Shown here piece after piece: positions 37,330-51,337 of a DNA stretch of 64,000 nt. The stretch covers positions 1,810,001 to 1,874,000 of the forward strand of contig NC_015677.1 in NCBI RefSeq assembly GCF_000215705.1, given 5' to 3'. The translations under genes and the position numbers were made by a program. Within the stretch, counting starts at the first letter, position 1. Each line of letters begins with the position of its first letter. The notes under the pieces were generated by a model. The model made no database searches and was not told the origin of the DNA. It saw nothing but the letters and a program-made list of their open reading frames with translations. This DNA is from Ramlibacter tataouinensis TTB310. GTDB lineage: Bacteria > Pseudomonadota > Gammaproteobacteria > Burkholderiales > Burkholderiaceae_C.

Positions 37330-38123
37330 ACGAACCCGGCGGCGCGCCCGTCCTCATCCGCTCGCGCGACAACGCGCTGCTCAAGGAACTGCGCCGCCTG
37401 GCGCAGGACAGCACGGCCTACCGCAAGCAGGGCCGCATCTGGCTGGAGGGCGACCACCTGGCACGGGCCCTGCTGGCCCGGGGCGGCCGCGCGGAGCTGG
37501 CCGTTTTCCCGGAATCGGAATGGCCGCAGGCCCAGGCGGAGTGGGGGCGGGCGGCGCCGAAGTCGGTGGTGGTCGCCGACGCCCTGTTCGACGGCTTGAG
37601 CACGCTGGAATCGCCGGCACGCATGGGCCTGGTGCTGACGCTGCCGCCGGTTCCGGATTTGGAGCCGCAGGCGCCCACCCTGGTCCTGGATCGGTTGCAG
37701 GATGCCGGCAACGTGGGCTCGGTCCTGCGCAGCGCCGCGGCCTTCGGTTTTCGCCAGGTGCTGGCGCTCAAGGGCACGGCCGCCCTGTGGTCGCCCAAGG
37801 TGTTGCGCGCCGGCATGGGCGCGCATTTCGGGCTGCGGCTGATGGAGTCGCTGGAGGCTGCGGCCCTGGATGCCCTGGCCGTGCCCCTGCTGACCACCAG
37901 CTCGCACCAAGGGGAACTGCTGGGGTCGCAGCCGCTGCCCTGGCCCTGTGCCTGGGCCTTCGGGCACGAAGGGCAGGGCGTGAGTGCCGAGCTGGCACGG
38001 CGGGCGGCCCGGGCCGTGCGCATAGGCCAGCCGGGCGGCGAGGAGTCGCTCAACGTGGCGGCGGCTGCGGCCATCTGCCTGCACCTCAGCGCCATGCGAC
38101 GCGAGGCAGGCCCCAAGCTATAA
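37326..38123 (+). CDS. TrmH/SpoU-family RNA 2'-O-methyltransferase
   Basis: A SPOUT-fold RNA methyltransferase of 265 residues with an N-terminal substrate-binding domain ([31 protein letters not shown]). The three SpoU motifs are [30 protein letters not shown] and [17 protein letters not shown]. It is closest in layout to TsnR/RlmB-like rRNA methylases; the target nucleotide is not readable. The GTG start overlaps the rnhB stop (GTGA). Its stop codon lies inside the TATAAT box of the carA promoter. Confidence 0.87.
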   Translation: MNEPGGAPVLIRSRDNALLKELRRLAQDSTAYRKQGRIWLEGDHLARALLARGGRAELAVFPESEWPQAQAEWGRAAPKSVVVADALFDGLSTLESPARMGLVLTLPPVPDLEPQAPTLVLDRLQDAGNVGSVLRSAAAFGFRQVLALKGTAALWSPKVLRAGMGAHFGLRLMESLEAAALDALAVPLLTTSSHQGELLGSQPLPWPCAWAFGHEGQGVSAELARRAARAVRIGQPGGEESLNVAAAAAICLHLSAMRREAGPKL

Positions 38124-38124
38124 T
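38119..38124 (+). promoter_or_regulatory. Consensus -10 (TATAAT) of the carAB promoter
   Basis: A perfect TATAAT overlaps the stop codon of the methyltransferase gene, and the initially transcribed region would begin within CGGGGGC. A weak TGCGAC lies 18 bp upstream as -35. The 5' leader to carA is about 115 nt and has no strong hairpin. Confidence 0.55.
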
Positions 38125-38246
38125 CGGGGGCTTTCCCGCAATCCGTACGCCCTAGCGCAGCCAAGCCCCTCCCCTGAACAAAAGCAACACCGGAAGCGAC
38201 CGCTTTCGGCCGCGTTTGGGCGTACCCGCATCTCACGGAGAACCCA

Positions 38247-39416
<1,170 letters not shown>

Positions 39417-39418
39417 AC

Positions 39419-42673
<3,255 letters not shown>

Positions 42674-42692
42674 GCCGGCCGGCTGCTTTCGG

Positions 42693-42698
42693 CATAAT
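42693..42698 (+). promoter_or_regulatory. Candidate -10 (CATAAT) of greA
   Basis: GGCATAATCGG lies 20 nt after the carB stop; initiation near 42705 would be just before a terminator-like hairpin in the greA leader. Confidence 0.4.
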
Positions 42699-42711
42699 CG
42701 GCCCATCAGAC

Positions 42712-42746
42712 ACCGCCGGTCGGCAACAACCGGCGGTTTCGCTTTT
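42712..42746 (+). terminator. Terminator-like hairpin in the carB-greA gap
   Basis: ACCGCCGGT (42712-42720) pairs perfectly with ACCGGCGGT (42729-42737) across an 8-nt loop, followed by TTCGCTTTT. It ends carAB transcription and/or attenuates greA. Only 20 nt separate the T-run from the greA ATG. Confidence 0.6.
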
Positions 42747-42766
42747 GGAACCAGGAAATACGAGAC

Positions 42767-43243
42767 ATGGCCACCATCCCCGTCACCGCGCGCGGCGCCG
42801 AAAAGCTCAAGGCCGAGCTGCACAGGCTCAAGACCGTGGACCGCCCCTGGGTGATCAACGCGATCGCGGAGGCGCGCGCACAGGGCGACCTGTCCGAGAA
42901 CGCCGAATACGACGCGGCCAAGGACCGGCAGGGCTTCATCGAAGGCCGCATCCAGGAGATCGAGAGCAAGCTGTCGGCGGCGCAGATCATCGACCCCAAG
43001 TCGCTGGATGCCGGCGGCAAGGTGGTGTTCGGCGCGACCGTGGAGCTGGAGGACGAGGACAGCGGCGACCAGGTGACCTACCAGATCGTGGGCGAGGACG
43101 AGGCCGACCTCAAGCAGGGCCTGATCAACATCTCCAGCCCGATCGCGCGGGCGCTGATCGGCAAGGAGGAAGGTGATACGGCCGAGGTGCAGGCGCCCGG
43201 CGGCCTCAAGCGCTACGACATCGTCGCGGTCAAGTACCGCTGA
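42767..43243 (+). CDS. greA: Transcription elongation factor GreA
   Basis: GreA rescues backtracked RNA polymerase by stimulating transcript cleavage. The 158-residue protein has the N-terminal coiled coil. The acidic tip is [21 protein letters not shown] (Asp/Glu pair that reaches the polymerase active site), and the C-terminal FKBP-like domain is [20 protein letters not shown] ([18 protein letters not shown]). Start ATG at 42767 with AGGAAA upstream. Confidence 0.97.
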   Translation: MATIPVTARGAEKLKAELHRLKTVDRPWVINAIAEARAQGDLSENAEYDAAKDRQGFIEGRIQEIESKLSAAQIIDPKSLDAGGKVVFGATVELEDEDSGDQVTYQIVGEDEADLKQGLINISSPIARALIGKEEGDTAEVQAPGGLKRYDIVAVKYR

Positions 43244-43248
43244 GCCGC

Positions 43249-43686
43249 GTGGCCTGGCGTGACCGTCTCGGCCAGCTGGCGGCCGCCCTGTGGTGGGGCA
43301 GCCTGACGGCCATCGGCTTCGTGGCCGTGCCGCTGCTGTTCGCCAGCCTGCCGACGCCGGCCCTGGCCGGCCAGGCCGCCGCCCGGCTGTTCACCGCCCA
43401 GAGCTGGATCGGCATCGGTTGCGGGCTGGTGTTGCTGGTGAGTTCGCGGTCCAGGGACGGCGCGGCCGGCATGGATTGGGCGCGCGGCGCGCTGGCGTTC
43501 GTGGTGACCGGGATGCTGCTGGCCGTGCTGGCCGAATTCGCCGTCGCGCCGCGCATCGTCGCCCGGGAGAACCTGCGGCTGTGGCACACCCTGGGCAGCG
43601 CCATGTACGGGCTGCAGTGGCTGTGCGCCCTGGTGGTGCTGTGGAAGCTGTCGGACCGGCCGTCTAGCCCAGCCGTCCCTTCTTGA
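43249..43686 (+). CDS. DUF4149 (TMEM205-like) integral membrane protein
   Basis: A 145-residue membrane protein starting at GTG 43249, 5 bp after greA. Four hydrophobic segments are visible, around residues 10-30, 50-65, 82-102 and 115-135. The [19 protein letters not shown] start matches the DUF4149 family. The function is unknown; the gene regularly follows greA in this group. Its last 23 bp overlap the convergent yhbY end. Confidence 0.75.
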   Translation: MAWRDRLGQLAAALWWGSLTAIGFVAVPLLFASLPTPALAGQAAARLFTAQSWIGIGCGLVLLVSSRSRDGAAGMDWARGALAFVVTGMLLAVLAEFAVAPRIVARENLRLWHTLGSAMYGLQWLCALVVLWKLSDRPSSPAVPS

Positions 43687-44137
43687 CCGACTTCTGCTTG
43701 GGCTTGGCCCGCTTGACCTGGCCGCCGGCGGTCAGGCGCTGGTTGCCCAGCACGCGCAGGGTCTTCACCTCCGGCCGCTGGCCGCCGCGCTTGCTGTACT
43801 TGAGCACCTTGAAGTCGCGCGGGCCGGGCATGCGGTCCTCGTCCTCGGCGCGTTCCTTCTTCGGTTGGGGGCGCCACAGGACCAGCAGCTTGCCGATGTG
43901 CTGGATGGGCGCGGCCGACAGCTCGTCGGCCAGCTGCTGGTAGATGGCTTCGCGCTGGGCCCGGTCGTCGCCGAGCACGCGGATCTTGATCAGCCCGTGC
44001 GCGTTGAGCGCGGCATCGGTTTCCTTCTTGACGGCGGGCGTGAGGCCGTCGTTGCCGATCATGACCACGGGGTCGAGGTGGTGGGCGTCGGCGCGGTGCG
44101 CCTTGCGCTCGGCGATGGTGAGTTGGAGGGCGGGCAT
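43664..44137 (-). CDS. yhbY: YhbY/CRM-domain RNA-binding protein
   Basis: A CRM-domain protein associated with 50S ribosome precursors. The 157-residue product has the YhbY core ([54 protein letters not shown] with the GxxG-like loop). A lysine-rich C-terminal extension of about 60 residues ([28 protein letters not shown]) is absent from the about 97-residue E. coli protein. It is divergent from rlmE (30-bp gap), an arrangement typical of the ftsH region. Confidence 0.9.
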   Translation of the reverse strand: MPALQLTIAERKAHRADAHHLDPVVMIGNDGLTPAVKKETDAALNAHGLIKIRVLGDDRAQREAIYQQLADELSAAPIQHIGKLLVLWRPQPKKERAEDEDRMPGPRDFKVLKYSKRGGQRPEVKTLRVLGNQRLTAGGQVKRAKPKQKSVKKGRLG

Positions 44138-44167
44138 GGCGCCTATTATCGTTTTGCGGGAACACAC

Positions 44168-44830
44168 ATGAAGGTCAAGACCAAGAGCAAGAAGGTGAAC
44201 AAGGCATGGCTGAACGACCATGTCAACGATCCCTATGTCAAGCTGGCGCACAAGGAGGGCTACCGCGCCCGCGCCGCCTACAAGCTCAAGGAGATCGACG
44301 AGGCCCTGGGCCTGATCCGGCCCGGCCACCTGGTGGTGGACCTGGGCTGCGCGCCGGGCGCCTGGAGCCAGTACGTGCGGCGCAGGCTGTCGCCCCAGGG
44401 AGCGGCCGCCGGGCAGCTCGACGGCACCGTCATCGCGCTGGACCTGCTGCCCATGGAAGCCATCGAGGGCGTCACCTTCCTGCAGGGCGACTTCCGCGAA
44501 CCCGAGGTGCTGGCCCGCCTGCAGGCCGTCCTGGCCGGGCGCAAGGCCGACGTGGTGGTGTCCGACATGGCCCCCAACCTCTCGGGCGTCGCCTCGGCCG
44601 ACGCCGCCCGCATCTCGCACCTGGTGGAGCTGGCGGTGGAATTCGCCTCGGCCCACCTCAAGCCCGAGGGCGCGCTGGTGGCCAAGGTCTTCCATGGCAG
44701 CGGCTACAGCCAGCTGGTGCAGCTGTTCAAGGAAACTTTTCGTGTCGTGAAACCTCTCAAACCCAAGGCGTCGCGCGACAAATCGTCGGAAACCTTCCTG
44801 GTCGGGATCGGGCCGAAGGCGCCGCGTTGA
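44168..44830 (+). CDS. rlmE: 23S rRNA (uridine-2'-O)-methyltransferase RlmE
   Basis: RlmE (FtsJ) methylates U2552 in the ribosomal A-loop. The 220-residue Rossmann-fold enzyme has the SAM motif [15 protein letters not shown]. The K-D-K-E tetrad lies in [32 protein letters not shown] and SSETFLVG. It starts at ATG 44168 and lies upstream of ftsH in the classic rlmE-ftsH order, here with a 153-bp gap. Confidence 0.97.
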   Translation: MKVKTKSKKVNKAWLNDHVNDPYVKLAHKEGYRARAAYKLKEIDEALGLIRPGHLVVDLGCAPGAWSQYVRRRLSPQGAAAGQLDGTVIALDLLPMEAIEGVTFLQGDFREPEVLARLQAVLAGRKADVVVSDMAPNLSGVASADAARISHLVELAVEFASAHLKPEGALVAKVFHGSGYSQLVQLFKETFRVVKPLKPKASRDKSSETFLVGIGPKAPR

Positions 44831-44855
44831 GGCGTGGCGTGGCTACGTGGTCCAG

Positions 44856-44897
44856 GGCTACACGGATTCGGCCCTACCGCCTATAGGCGCTGTAGCC
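44856..44897 (+). other. Inverted repeat in the rlmE-ftsH gap
   Basis: GGCTACA (44856-44862) is complementary to TGTAGCC (44891-44897) and encloses the palindrome GCCTATAGGC (44879-44888). There is no U-run. It may end rlmE transcription or shape the ftsH promoter; the remaining gap shows only the TAGAAT box. Confidence 0.3.
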
Positions 44898-44927
44898 AAT
44901 TTACATCGGGCCCCGCATTGAAAGCCC

Positions 44928-44933
44928 TAGAAT
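44928..44933 (+). promoter_or_regulatory. Candidate -10 (TAGAAT) of ftsH
   Basis: CCCTAGAATGGG lies 51 nt before the ftsH start. No consensus -35 or clear heat-shock sigma-32 element is visible. Confidence 0.35.
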
Positions 44934-44983
44934 GGGCCGCAACTTGACCGGGCACCGTCCAGGTGCCTATTCCGGAGACTGAG

Positions 44984-46894
44984 TTGAACAATCAGTGGTT
45001 TTCCAAGATCGCCGTATGGCTGGTCATCGCCCTCGTGCTTTTCACCGTGTTCAAGCAATTCGACACGCGCGGCGCGGCGGGCGCCAGCATGATCGGCTAC
45101 TCGGAGTTCCTGGAGCAGGTCCGCAACAAGCAGATCAAGAACGCCGTGATCCAGGAGGGGCAGGGCGGCACCGAGATCGTGGCGGTCACCACCGATGACC
45201 GCAAGATCCGCACGACCGCCACCTACCTCGACCGTGGCCTCGTGGGCGATCTCATCAACAACGGCGTCAAGTTCGACGTCAAGCCGCGCGAAGAGGGTTC
45301 GCTGCTGATGACTTTGCTCGTCAGCTGGGGCCCCATGCTGCTGCTCATCGGCGTCTGGGTGTACTTCATGCGCCAGATGCAGGGCGGCGGCAAGGGCGGC
45401 GCCTTCAGCTTCGGCAAGAGCAAGGCGCGGATGCTGGACGAGAACAACAACCAGATCACGTTCGCCGACGTGGCCGGCTGCGACGAGGCCAAGGAGGAGG
45501 TCAAGGAGGTCGTCGACTTCCTGAAGGACCCGCAGAAGTTCCAGAAGCTGGGCGGCCGCATCCCGCGCGGCCTGCTGCTGGTCGGGCCTCCCGGCACCGG
45601 CAAGACGCTGCTGGCCAAGGGCATCGCCGGCGAGGCCAAGGTCCCGTTCTTCTCGATCTCCGGCTCCGACTTCGTCGAGATGTTCGTCGGCGTGGGCGCG
45701 GCTCGGGTGCGCGACATGTTCGAGAACGCCAAGAAGAACGCGCCCTGCATCATCTTCATCGACGAGATCGACGCGGTGGGCCGCCAGCGCGGTGCCGGCC
45801 TGGGCGGCGGCAACGACGAGCGCGAGCAGACCCTCAACCAGATGCTGGTCGAGATGGACGGCTTCGAGACCAACCTGGGCGTGATCGTGGTGGCCGCCAC
45901 CAACCGCCCGGACATCCTGGACGCCGCACTGCTGCGCCCGGGGCGCTTCGACCGCCAGGTCTACGTGCAGCTGCCGGACATCCGCGGCCGCGAGCAGATC
46001 CTGAACGTGCATATGCGCAAGATCCCGATCGGCACCGACGTCAACGCCAGCATCATCGCCCGCGGCACGCCCGGCATGTCCGGTGCCGACCTGGCCAACC
46101 TGTGCAACGAGGCCGCGCTGATGGCCGCCCGCCGCAACGCGCGCGTGGTCGAGATGCAGGACTTCGAGAAGGCCAAGGACAAGATCTTCATGGGCCCCGA
46201 GCGCAAGAGCATGGTCATGCCCGAGGAAGAGCGCCGCAACACGGCCTACCATGAGTCCGGCCACGCCATCATCGGCAAGCTGCTGCCCAAGTGCGACCCG
46301 GTGCACAAGGTGACGATCATCCCGCGCGGCCGCGCGCTGGGCGTGACCATGAGCTTGCCGGCCCAGGACCGCTACAGCTACGACCGCGAGTACATGCTCA
46401 ACCAGATCAGCATGCTGTTCGGCGGCCGCATCGCGGAAGAGGTCTTCATGAACCAGATGACCACCGGCGCCAGCAACGACTTCGAGCGGGCCACCAACCT
46501 GGCGCGCGACATGGTCATGAAGTACGGCATGACGGACGCGCTGGGCCCCATGGTCTACGCCGAGAACGAGGGCGAGGTGTTCCTGGGCCGCTCGGTGACC
46601 AAGACCACCAACATGAGCGAGCAGACCATGCAGAAGGTCGACTCGGAGGTGCGCCGCATCATCGACGAGCAGTACGCCCTGGCGCGCAAGCTCATCGAGG
46701 ACAACAAGGACAAGATGCACGCCATGGCCAAGGCCCTGCTCGAGTGGGAGACCATCGACGCCGAGCAGATCGACGACATCATGGCCGGCAAGCCGCCGCG
46801 CCCGCCCAAGGACTTCACGCCGCGCACGCCGTCCTCCGGCGGCGGTTCGGGCGGCGCTCCCGTGGGCGCAGACCCGGCCCCGACAGCAGCCTGA
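44984..46894 (+). CDS. ftsH: ATP-dependent zinc metalloprotease FtsH
   Basis: FtsH is a membrane-anchored AAA+ protease that degrades LpxC, sigma-32 and misassembled membrane proteins. The 636-residue protein has two N-terminal membrane segments ([29 protein letters not shown]), Walker A GPPGTGKT, Walker [12 protein letters not shown], the second region of homology [18 protein letters not shown], and zinc motif HESGH. The start is TTG at 44984 because GGAG lies 6 nt upstream and LNNQWFSK matches the family start; the frame reaches back to GTG 44963. A strong terminator follows. Confidence 0.97.
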   Translation: MNNQWFSKIAVWLVIALVLFTVFKQFDTRGAAGASMIGYSEFLEQVRNKQIKNAVIQEGQGGTEIVAVTTDDRKIRTTATYLDRGLVGDLINNGVKFDVKPREEGSLLMTLLVSWGPMLLLIGVWVYFMRQMQGGGKGGAFSFGKSKARMLDENNNQITFADVAGCDEAKEEVKEVVDFLKDPQKFQKLGGRIPRGLLLVGPPGTGKTLLAKGIAGEAKVPFFSISGSDFVEMFVGVGAARVRDMFENAKKNAPCIIFIDEIDAVGRQRGAGLGGGNDEREQTLNQMLVEMDGFETNLGVIVVAATNRPDILDAALLRPGRFDRQVYVQLPDIRGREQILNVHMRKIPIGTDVNASIIARGTPGMSGADLANLCNEAALMAARRNARVVEMQDFEKAKDKIFMGPERKSMVMPEEERRNTAYHESGHAIIGKLLPKCDPVHKVTIIPRGRALGVTMSLPAQDRYSYDREYMLNQISMLFGGRIAEEVFMNQMTTGASNDFERATNLARDMVMKYGMTDALGPMVYAENEGEVFLGRSVTKTTNMSEQTMQKVDSEVRRIIDEQYALARKLIEDNKDKMHAMAKALLEWETIDAEQIDDIMAGKPPRPPKDFTPRTPSSGGGSGGAPVGADPAPTAA

Positions 46895-46916
46895 GCTCCC
46901 GTCCTTGAATTCCAGC

Positions 46917-46941
46917 AAGCCCCGCGATGCGGGGCTTTTTT
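46917..46941 (+). terminator. Rho-independent terminator of ftsH
   Basis: AAGCCCCGC pairs with GCGGGGCTT across a GAT loop, followed by TTTT. This clear terminator closes the rlmE-ftsH unit before the convergent sugar operon. Confidence 0.88.
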
Positions 46942-46950
46942 CCTGGGGCC

Positions 46951-47739
46951 TCAGGCCCAGCCCGCGTCCACCACGAAGTCCTGCGCGGTGCACATGCGCG
47001 AATCGTCGGCCGCCAGGAACAGCGCCATCGCGGCGATGTGCTGCGGCAGCAAACGGCCCGGCAGGCACTGCGCGGCGTCGATCTCCGCCTCGCTCTCCGG
47101 CTTGAGCCACAGGCGCACCTGGCGCTCGGTCATCACCCAGCCGGGCACCAGCGAGTTGACGCGGATGTTCCGCTTGCCCAGGTCGCGGGCCAGCGAACGG
47201 GTCAGGCCCTGGATGGCCGCCTTGCAGCTCAGGTAGACCGGGTAGCCGGGGTCCTTGATCATCCAGCTGATGGAGCCCAGGTTGATGATGCTGCCGCCGC
47301 CCAGTGCGGCCATGTCGGGAGCCACGGCCTGCGCGGCAAAGAACTGGTGCCGCAGGTTCACGGCCACGGAACGGTCGAAGTAGTCGGGCGTGACCTCGGC
47401 CACGGCATGCCGCTGGTCATTGGCCGCGTTGTTCAGCAGCACCGCGATGGGACCGAACCGCTGCCGCACGGTGGCGATGGCGCTGCGCAGCGCGGCCGTG
47501 TCCGTGACATCTGCCTGCCGGAACTCCACCCGGGCGCCGCCGGATGCCAGCTCCTGCGCCAAGCGGTCGCCTGCTGCCGCATCCAGGTCCAGGAAGCCCA
47601 CCTGCGCGCCTTGGGCCGCAAACGCGCGCACGAAGGCTTCGCCGATGCCGGAGGCGCCGCCCGAGATCAGCACGGTGCGGCCCCGCAGCGAGGGGTAGAC
47701 GGCGCTGTTCGGCTGGGTGGCAGGAGGTGATGGGATCAT
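46951..47739 (-). CDS. SDR oxidoreductase of the sugar locus (probable sugar dehydrogenase)
   Basis: A 262-residue short-chain dehydrogenase with cofactor motif SGGASGIGEAFVRAF, NNAANDQ, Ser in NLGSISWMI and YLSCK (YxxxK). It is the last gene of the minus-strand operon after two permeases, 9 bp from the upstream stop. ATG 47739 is chosen because GAGGA lies 6 nt before it; an in-frame GTG lies 6 nt upstream. With an aldose epimerase and a lactonase encoded nearby, oxidation of a sugar to its lactone is the most likely role (inference). The substrate is unknown. Confidence 0.83.
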   Translation of the reverse strand: MIPSPPATQPNSAVYPSLRGRTVLISGGASGIGEAFVRAFAAQGAQVGFLDLDAAAGDRLAQELASGGARVEFRQADVTDTAALRSAIATVRQRFGPIAVLLNNAANDQRHAVAEVTPDYFDRSVAVNLRHQFFAAQAVAPDMAALGGGSIINLGSISWMIKDPGYPVYLSCKAAIQGLTRSLARDLGKRNIRVNSLVPGWVMTERQVRLWLKPESEAEIDAAQCLPGRLLPQHIAAMALFLAADDSRMCTAQDFVVDAGWA

Positions 47740-47748
47740 GGCCACTCC

Positions 47749-48789
47749 TCAGCGAGGCCTGCGCCCTTGCGCCAGCCGCGCCTGCAGCACCACCACCGCC
47801 AGCAGGAAGGCGCCGCGCACGATGGTCTGCCAGTACGAGCCCAGGCGCAGGTGCGGCCCGTCGGTGTAGCCGTTCTCGAAGTTGATGAGGTTGAGGATCA
47901 CGGCCAGCAGCAGGACGCCGGTCAGGGTGTTGAGGATGGAGCCCTGGCCGCCGGTCAGCAGGGTCCCGCCCACCACCACGGCGGCGATGGCGATGAGTTC
48001 CCAACCCACGCCTTCGGTCGGCGAGCCCGAAGTCTGGGCCGCCAGGATCACGCCGGCCAGCCCGGCCAGCGCGCCCGAGAGCGTGTAGACGGCCATCTTG
48101 ACCCGGTCCACCGGCAGGCCCATCAGCCGTGCCGCCTCTTCGTTGCCGCCCACGGCCAGCACCGACCGGCCGAAGCGGGTGTAGCGCAGCACCAGCGCGC
48201 CCAGCAGGAAAGCCAGGCCAGCGATCAGCACCGGCGCCGGGATGCCCAGCAGCTGCCCGTCCGCCAGCCGGTCGAAGCCGCTTTCATAGCTGATGGACAC
48301 CGTTTCGCGGCCCGAGACCACCAGCGCCAGGCCGCGCGCGGCGATGAAGGTGCACAGGGTGACGATGAAGGGCATCAGCCGCAGCTTGGCGATCGCGACG
48401 CCGTTGAACAGGCCCATGGCCAGCCCGGTCGCGACGCCGCCGGCCAGCGCCGGCGCCAAGCCGTGCGGCGACAGCAGGGCCGCCACCACGCTGGACAGCA
48501 CGGCCACGGTGCCCACCGACAGGTCGATGCCGCCGGACATGATCACGAAGGCCATGCCGATGGCGATCAGCCCGAACTTGGCGGTGTTGGCCAGCAGGAA
48601 GGCCAGGTTCTGGGCACCCAGGAATTCGTCGTAGCGCAGCCCGCCGAACAGCAGCAGGAGCAGCAGCGCCATCAGCGCGCCCTGCGACTGGATCAAGGCC
48701 GCCCACCGGCCGCGGTCGCGTGCAGGAACCGCCTGCGCGGCGGCCGCTGCAGGGCCGGCCGGGGCGCTGCCCAGCGGGGTGGAACTCAT
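47749..48789 (-). CDS. Sugar ABC transporter permease (YjfF-like position)
   Basis: A BPD_transp_2 family permease of 346 residues (RbsC-like), with about ten hydrophobic segments after a 30-residue cytoplasmic tail. GMAFVIMSGGIDLSVGTVAVL and VGGNEEAARLMGLPVDRVK are the family's conserved loops; the second is the coupling loop facing the ATPase. It is the second of two different permeases in the operon, the layout of the YtfQRT-YjfF galactofuranose importer. It starts 2 bp after the first permease gene. Confidence 0.88.
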   Translation of the reverse strand: MSSTPLGSAPAGPAAAAAQAVPARDRGRWAALIQSQGALMALLLLLLFGGLRYDEFLGAQNLAFLLANTAKFGLIAIGMAFVIMSGGIDLSVGTVAVLSSVVAALLSPHGLAPALAGGVATGLAMGLFNGVAIAKLRLMPFIVTLCTFIAARGLALVVSGRETVSISYESGFDRLADGQLLGIPAPVLIAGLAFLLGALVLRYTRFGRSVLAVGGNEEAARLMGLPVDRVKMAVYTLSGALAGLAGVILAAQTSGSPTEGVGWELIAIAAVVVGGTLLTGGQGSILNTLTGVLLLAVILNLINFENGYTDGPHLRLGSYWQTIVRGAFLLAVVVLQARLAQGRRPR

Positions 48790-48791
48790 CT

Positions 48792-49769
48792 TCAGGCCTC
48801 CTTGCGCTGCAGCCACACGGCCAGCAGGATGATGCCGGCCTTGACCAGCAGGCCCCATTCGTCGGCCACGCCGTGCGCGAGCAGGGTGTAGTGCAGCAGC
48901 TGGATCAGCACGGCGCCCACCAGCGTGCCGATGATGTTGGCGCGGCCGCCGGTCAGGCGCGTGCCGCCCACCGCCACCGCGGCGATCGCGTCCAGCTCGA
49001 TGTTCTGGCCGATGCGGGCCGGGTCGGCCGCCGAGATCATGGCCACGTTCATGATGCCGGCGACGCCCGCCAGCACGCCGCAGACCACGTAGACCCACAG
49101 CTTCACCCGCCGGGCCGGTATGCCGGCCAGCCGCGCCGCCCGTTCGTTGCCGCCCACCGCCAGCACCCAGCGGCTGAACACCGTCTGGCGCATCACCCAG
49201 GCAGTGACGGCCACCACCACCAGCATGAGCCAACCCTGCACCGGCACGCCCAGCAGGTTGGCGCGCAGCCAGTCCAGCGAGCCGGAGAAGGTGCGCAGGT
49301 TGCTCTCGGTCAGCATTTCCGCGAAGCCGCGGCCGGCGATGAAGAGCACCAGCGTCGCCACGATGGGCTGGATGCCGAAGCGGGCGATCAGCGTGCCGTT
49401 GACGGCGCCGAACCCGGCGGCCGCGACCAGGGGCAGCGTCAGTGCCGCGGCCAAGGCCAGACCAGGCTGGGCCAGCAGGCCCTGCGTCTGGCTCAGCATT
49501 ACTGCGGCCAGCGTACCGGCAAACGCCGCGGTGGCTCCGACGGACAGGTCGATCCCGCCGGTAGCCACCACCAGCGCCATGCCCATGGCCACCACGACGA
49601 CCTGGGCCACCTGCGACAGGTTGACGTTGAGCGTCTGCAGCGTGAGGAAGTCGCGCGTGAAAAAGGCATTGAACAGCAGCAGCAGGACCAGGGCCACCAG
49701 GGCGCCATTGCGCAGGGCTGCTGCGCCGTGCAGGCGGGGGCGTCCAGCGTCCAGACGGGCTTCAGCCAT
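48792..49769 (-). CDS. Sugar ABC transporter permease (YtfT-like position)
   Basis: A 325-residue RbsC-like permease with about nine or ten membrane segments. Conserved loops are GMALVVATGGIDLSVGATAAF and LAVGGNERAARLAGIPARRVK. It is clearly related to the neighbouring permease but not identical, pointing to a heterodimeric channel. Its start codon overlaps the ATPase gene end by 8 bp. Confidence 0.88.
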   Translation of the reverse strand: MAEARLDAGRPRLHGAAALRNGALVALVLLLLFNAFFTRDFLTLQTLNVNLSQVAQVVVVAMGMALVVATGGIDLSVGATAAFAGTLAAVMLSQTQGLLAQPGLALAAALTLPLVAAAGFGAVNGTLIARFGIQPIVATLVLFIAGRGFAEMLTESNLRTFSGSLDWLRANLLGVPVQGWLMLVVVAVTAWVMRQTVFSRWVLAVGGNERAARLAGIPARRVKLWVYVVCGVLAGVAGIMNVAMISAADPARIGQNIELDAIAAVAVGGTRLTGGRANIIGTLVGAVLIQLLHYTLLAHGVADEWGLLVKAGIILLAVWLQRKEA

Positions 49770-51315
49770 CGCGCGCTCCCTCGGCGGCTGCGGTCGTCGG
49801 CATGGCGCCATGCGCCATGGCCGACATCAGGTTCTCCTCGGTGAGGGCGTCGCCCTGCAGCTCGGCCACGGTGTGCCCGTCGCGCAGCACCACCGCCCGG
49901 TCGCTGGCGCCGACCAGTTCCTCCAGCTCGCTGGCGATCATCAGCACCGACAGGCCCTCTTTCTGCGCCAGCTCGCGGATGAGCCCCAGGATCTCGGCCT
50001 TGGCGCCCACGTCGATGCCGCGCGTGGGCTCGTCCAGCAGCAGCAGGTCGGTCCGGGCCGCCAGCCAGCGCGCCAGCAGCACCTTCTGCTGGTTCCCGCC
50101 CGACAGTTCGCGGATGGGCTGCTCGGGGCCGGCGCAGACGATGCCCAGCCGTTCGATGAAGCGCTCGGCGACCTCCCGCTGGCGCTGCCGGTCCACCACG
50201 CCCAGCCGGGCCAGCTGGGGCAGCAGCACCAGGGTCAGGTTCTCGCGGATGGACAGGTCCGGCACGATGCCTTCGGTCTTGCGATCCTCGGACAGGTAGG
50301 CCAGGCCGCGGGCGATGGCGTCGGCGGGCTCGCGCCAGCGCACGGCCTCGCCCTGGAGATCCATCCGGCCCTGATCGACGGGCTCGGCGCCGAACACCGC
50401 ACGCGCCAGCTCGGTGCGGCCCGAGCCGAGCAGGCCGGCCAGGCCCACGATCTCGCCGCGCCCCAGGGCCAGGCTGGCGTCGCGCACGCGGGGGCCGCTG
50501 CGCACCCCGTCCAGCCGCAGCACCGGCGGGCCGGGCGGCAGCCTCGGGTCGCGGCGCGCGGCCTGCAGGGCGGACAGCTCCTTGCCCAGCATGGTGGACA
50601 CCAGCTGGTACTTGTCGAAGCCCGCCATCTCCCGCTCGGCCACGGTCCGGCCGTCGCGCATCACCGTGATGCGGTCGCACACGGCATACAGCTCGTCCAG
50701 CCGGTGGCTCACGAAGATGACCGAGACGCCGTCGGCCTGGAGCCGGCGGATGACGCCGAACAGCGTCTGCACCTCGCCCTCGTCCAGCGACGAGGTGGGC
50801 TCGTCCATGATGACCAGCCGGGCCCGCGTGCTCACCGCGCGAGCGATGGCCGTCATCTGCTGGGTGGCGGTGTTGCAGGTGTGCAGCGGGCGCGTCACGT
50901 CCGCCTGGATGCCCAGGCCCGAGAGGATGGCGGCGCTTTCGCGCTCGATGCGGCGCCAGTCGATCAGCCCGAAGCGGCGGGGCTCGCGGCCGACGAAGAT
51001 GTTCTCGGCCAGCGAGCGGTGCGGGATGAGGTTGAGCTCCTGGTAGATGGTGCTGATGCCCGCCTCCTGGGCCTCGATGGGCGCGCGGAAGCGCACCTCC
51101 TGGCCGCCCCAGCGGATGCTGCCCGCGTCGCGCCCATGAGCGCCGGTGAGGATCTTGATCAGCGTGGACTTGCCGGCGCCGTTCTGGCCGATCAGGGCGT
51201 GCACCTCGCCGGCGCCCACCGACAGGCGCGCCTGCCGCAGCGCGGGCACCCCGCCGAACGCCTTGTCGATGCCCCGCATCTCCAGCAGGGGCACGGACGC
51301 GGCGGCAGCGGTCAT
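49762..51315 (-). CDS. Sugar ABC transporter ATP-binding protein (tandem ABC domains)
   Basis: A 517-residue RbsA/MglA/YtfR-type ATPase with two fused ABC domains. Domain 1 has Walker A IGQNGAGKSTL and Walker B LVIMDEPTSSLD, and its signature is non-standard (NTATQQMTAIARA). Domain 2 has a degenerate Walker A (LAGLLGSGRTEL), a proper signature ELSGGNQQKVLLARW and Walker B LLLDEPTRGIDV. This asymmetry is normal for CUT2 sugar importers. It is followed directly by the permease genes. Confidence 0.92.
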   Translation of the reverse strand: MTAAAASVPLLEMRGIDKAFGGVPALRQARLSVGAGEVHALIGQNGAGKSTLIKILTGAHGRDAGSIRWGGQEVRFRAPIEAQEAGISTIYQELNLIPHRSLAENIFVGREPRRFGLIDWRRIERESAAILSGLGIQADVTRPLHTCNTATQQMTAIARAVSTRARLVIMDEPTSSLDEGEVQTLFGVIRRLQADGVSVIFVSHRLDELYAVCDRITVMRDGRTVAEREMAGFDKYQLVSTMLGKELSALQAARRDPRLPPGPPVLRLDGVRSGPRVRDASLALGRGEIVGLAGLLGSGRTELARAVFGAEPVDQGRMDLQGEAVRWREPADAIARGLAYLSEDRKTEGIVPDLSIRENLTLVLLPQLARLGVVDRQRQREVAERFIERLGIVCAGPEQPIRELSGGNQQKVLLARWLAARTDLLLLDEPTRGIDVGAKAEILGLIRELAQKEGLSVLMIASELEELVGASDRAVVLRDGHTVAELQGDALTEENLMSAMAHGAMPTTAAAEGARDG

Positions 51316-51337
51316 GCGTTCGGCAGCGGTGCGGGGC

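Noticed and set aside
44927..47110. 727-codon minus-strand frame opposite ftsH
   Set aside because: Crosses the ftsH terminator and overlaps the real SDR gene; no domain content.
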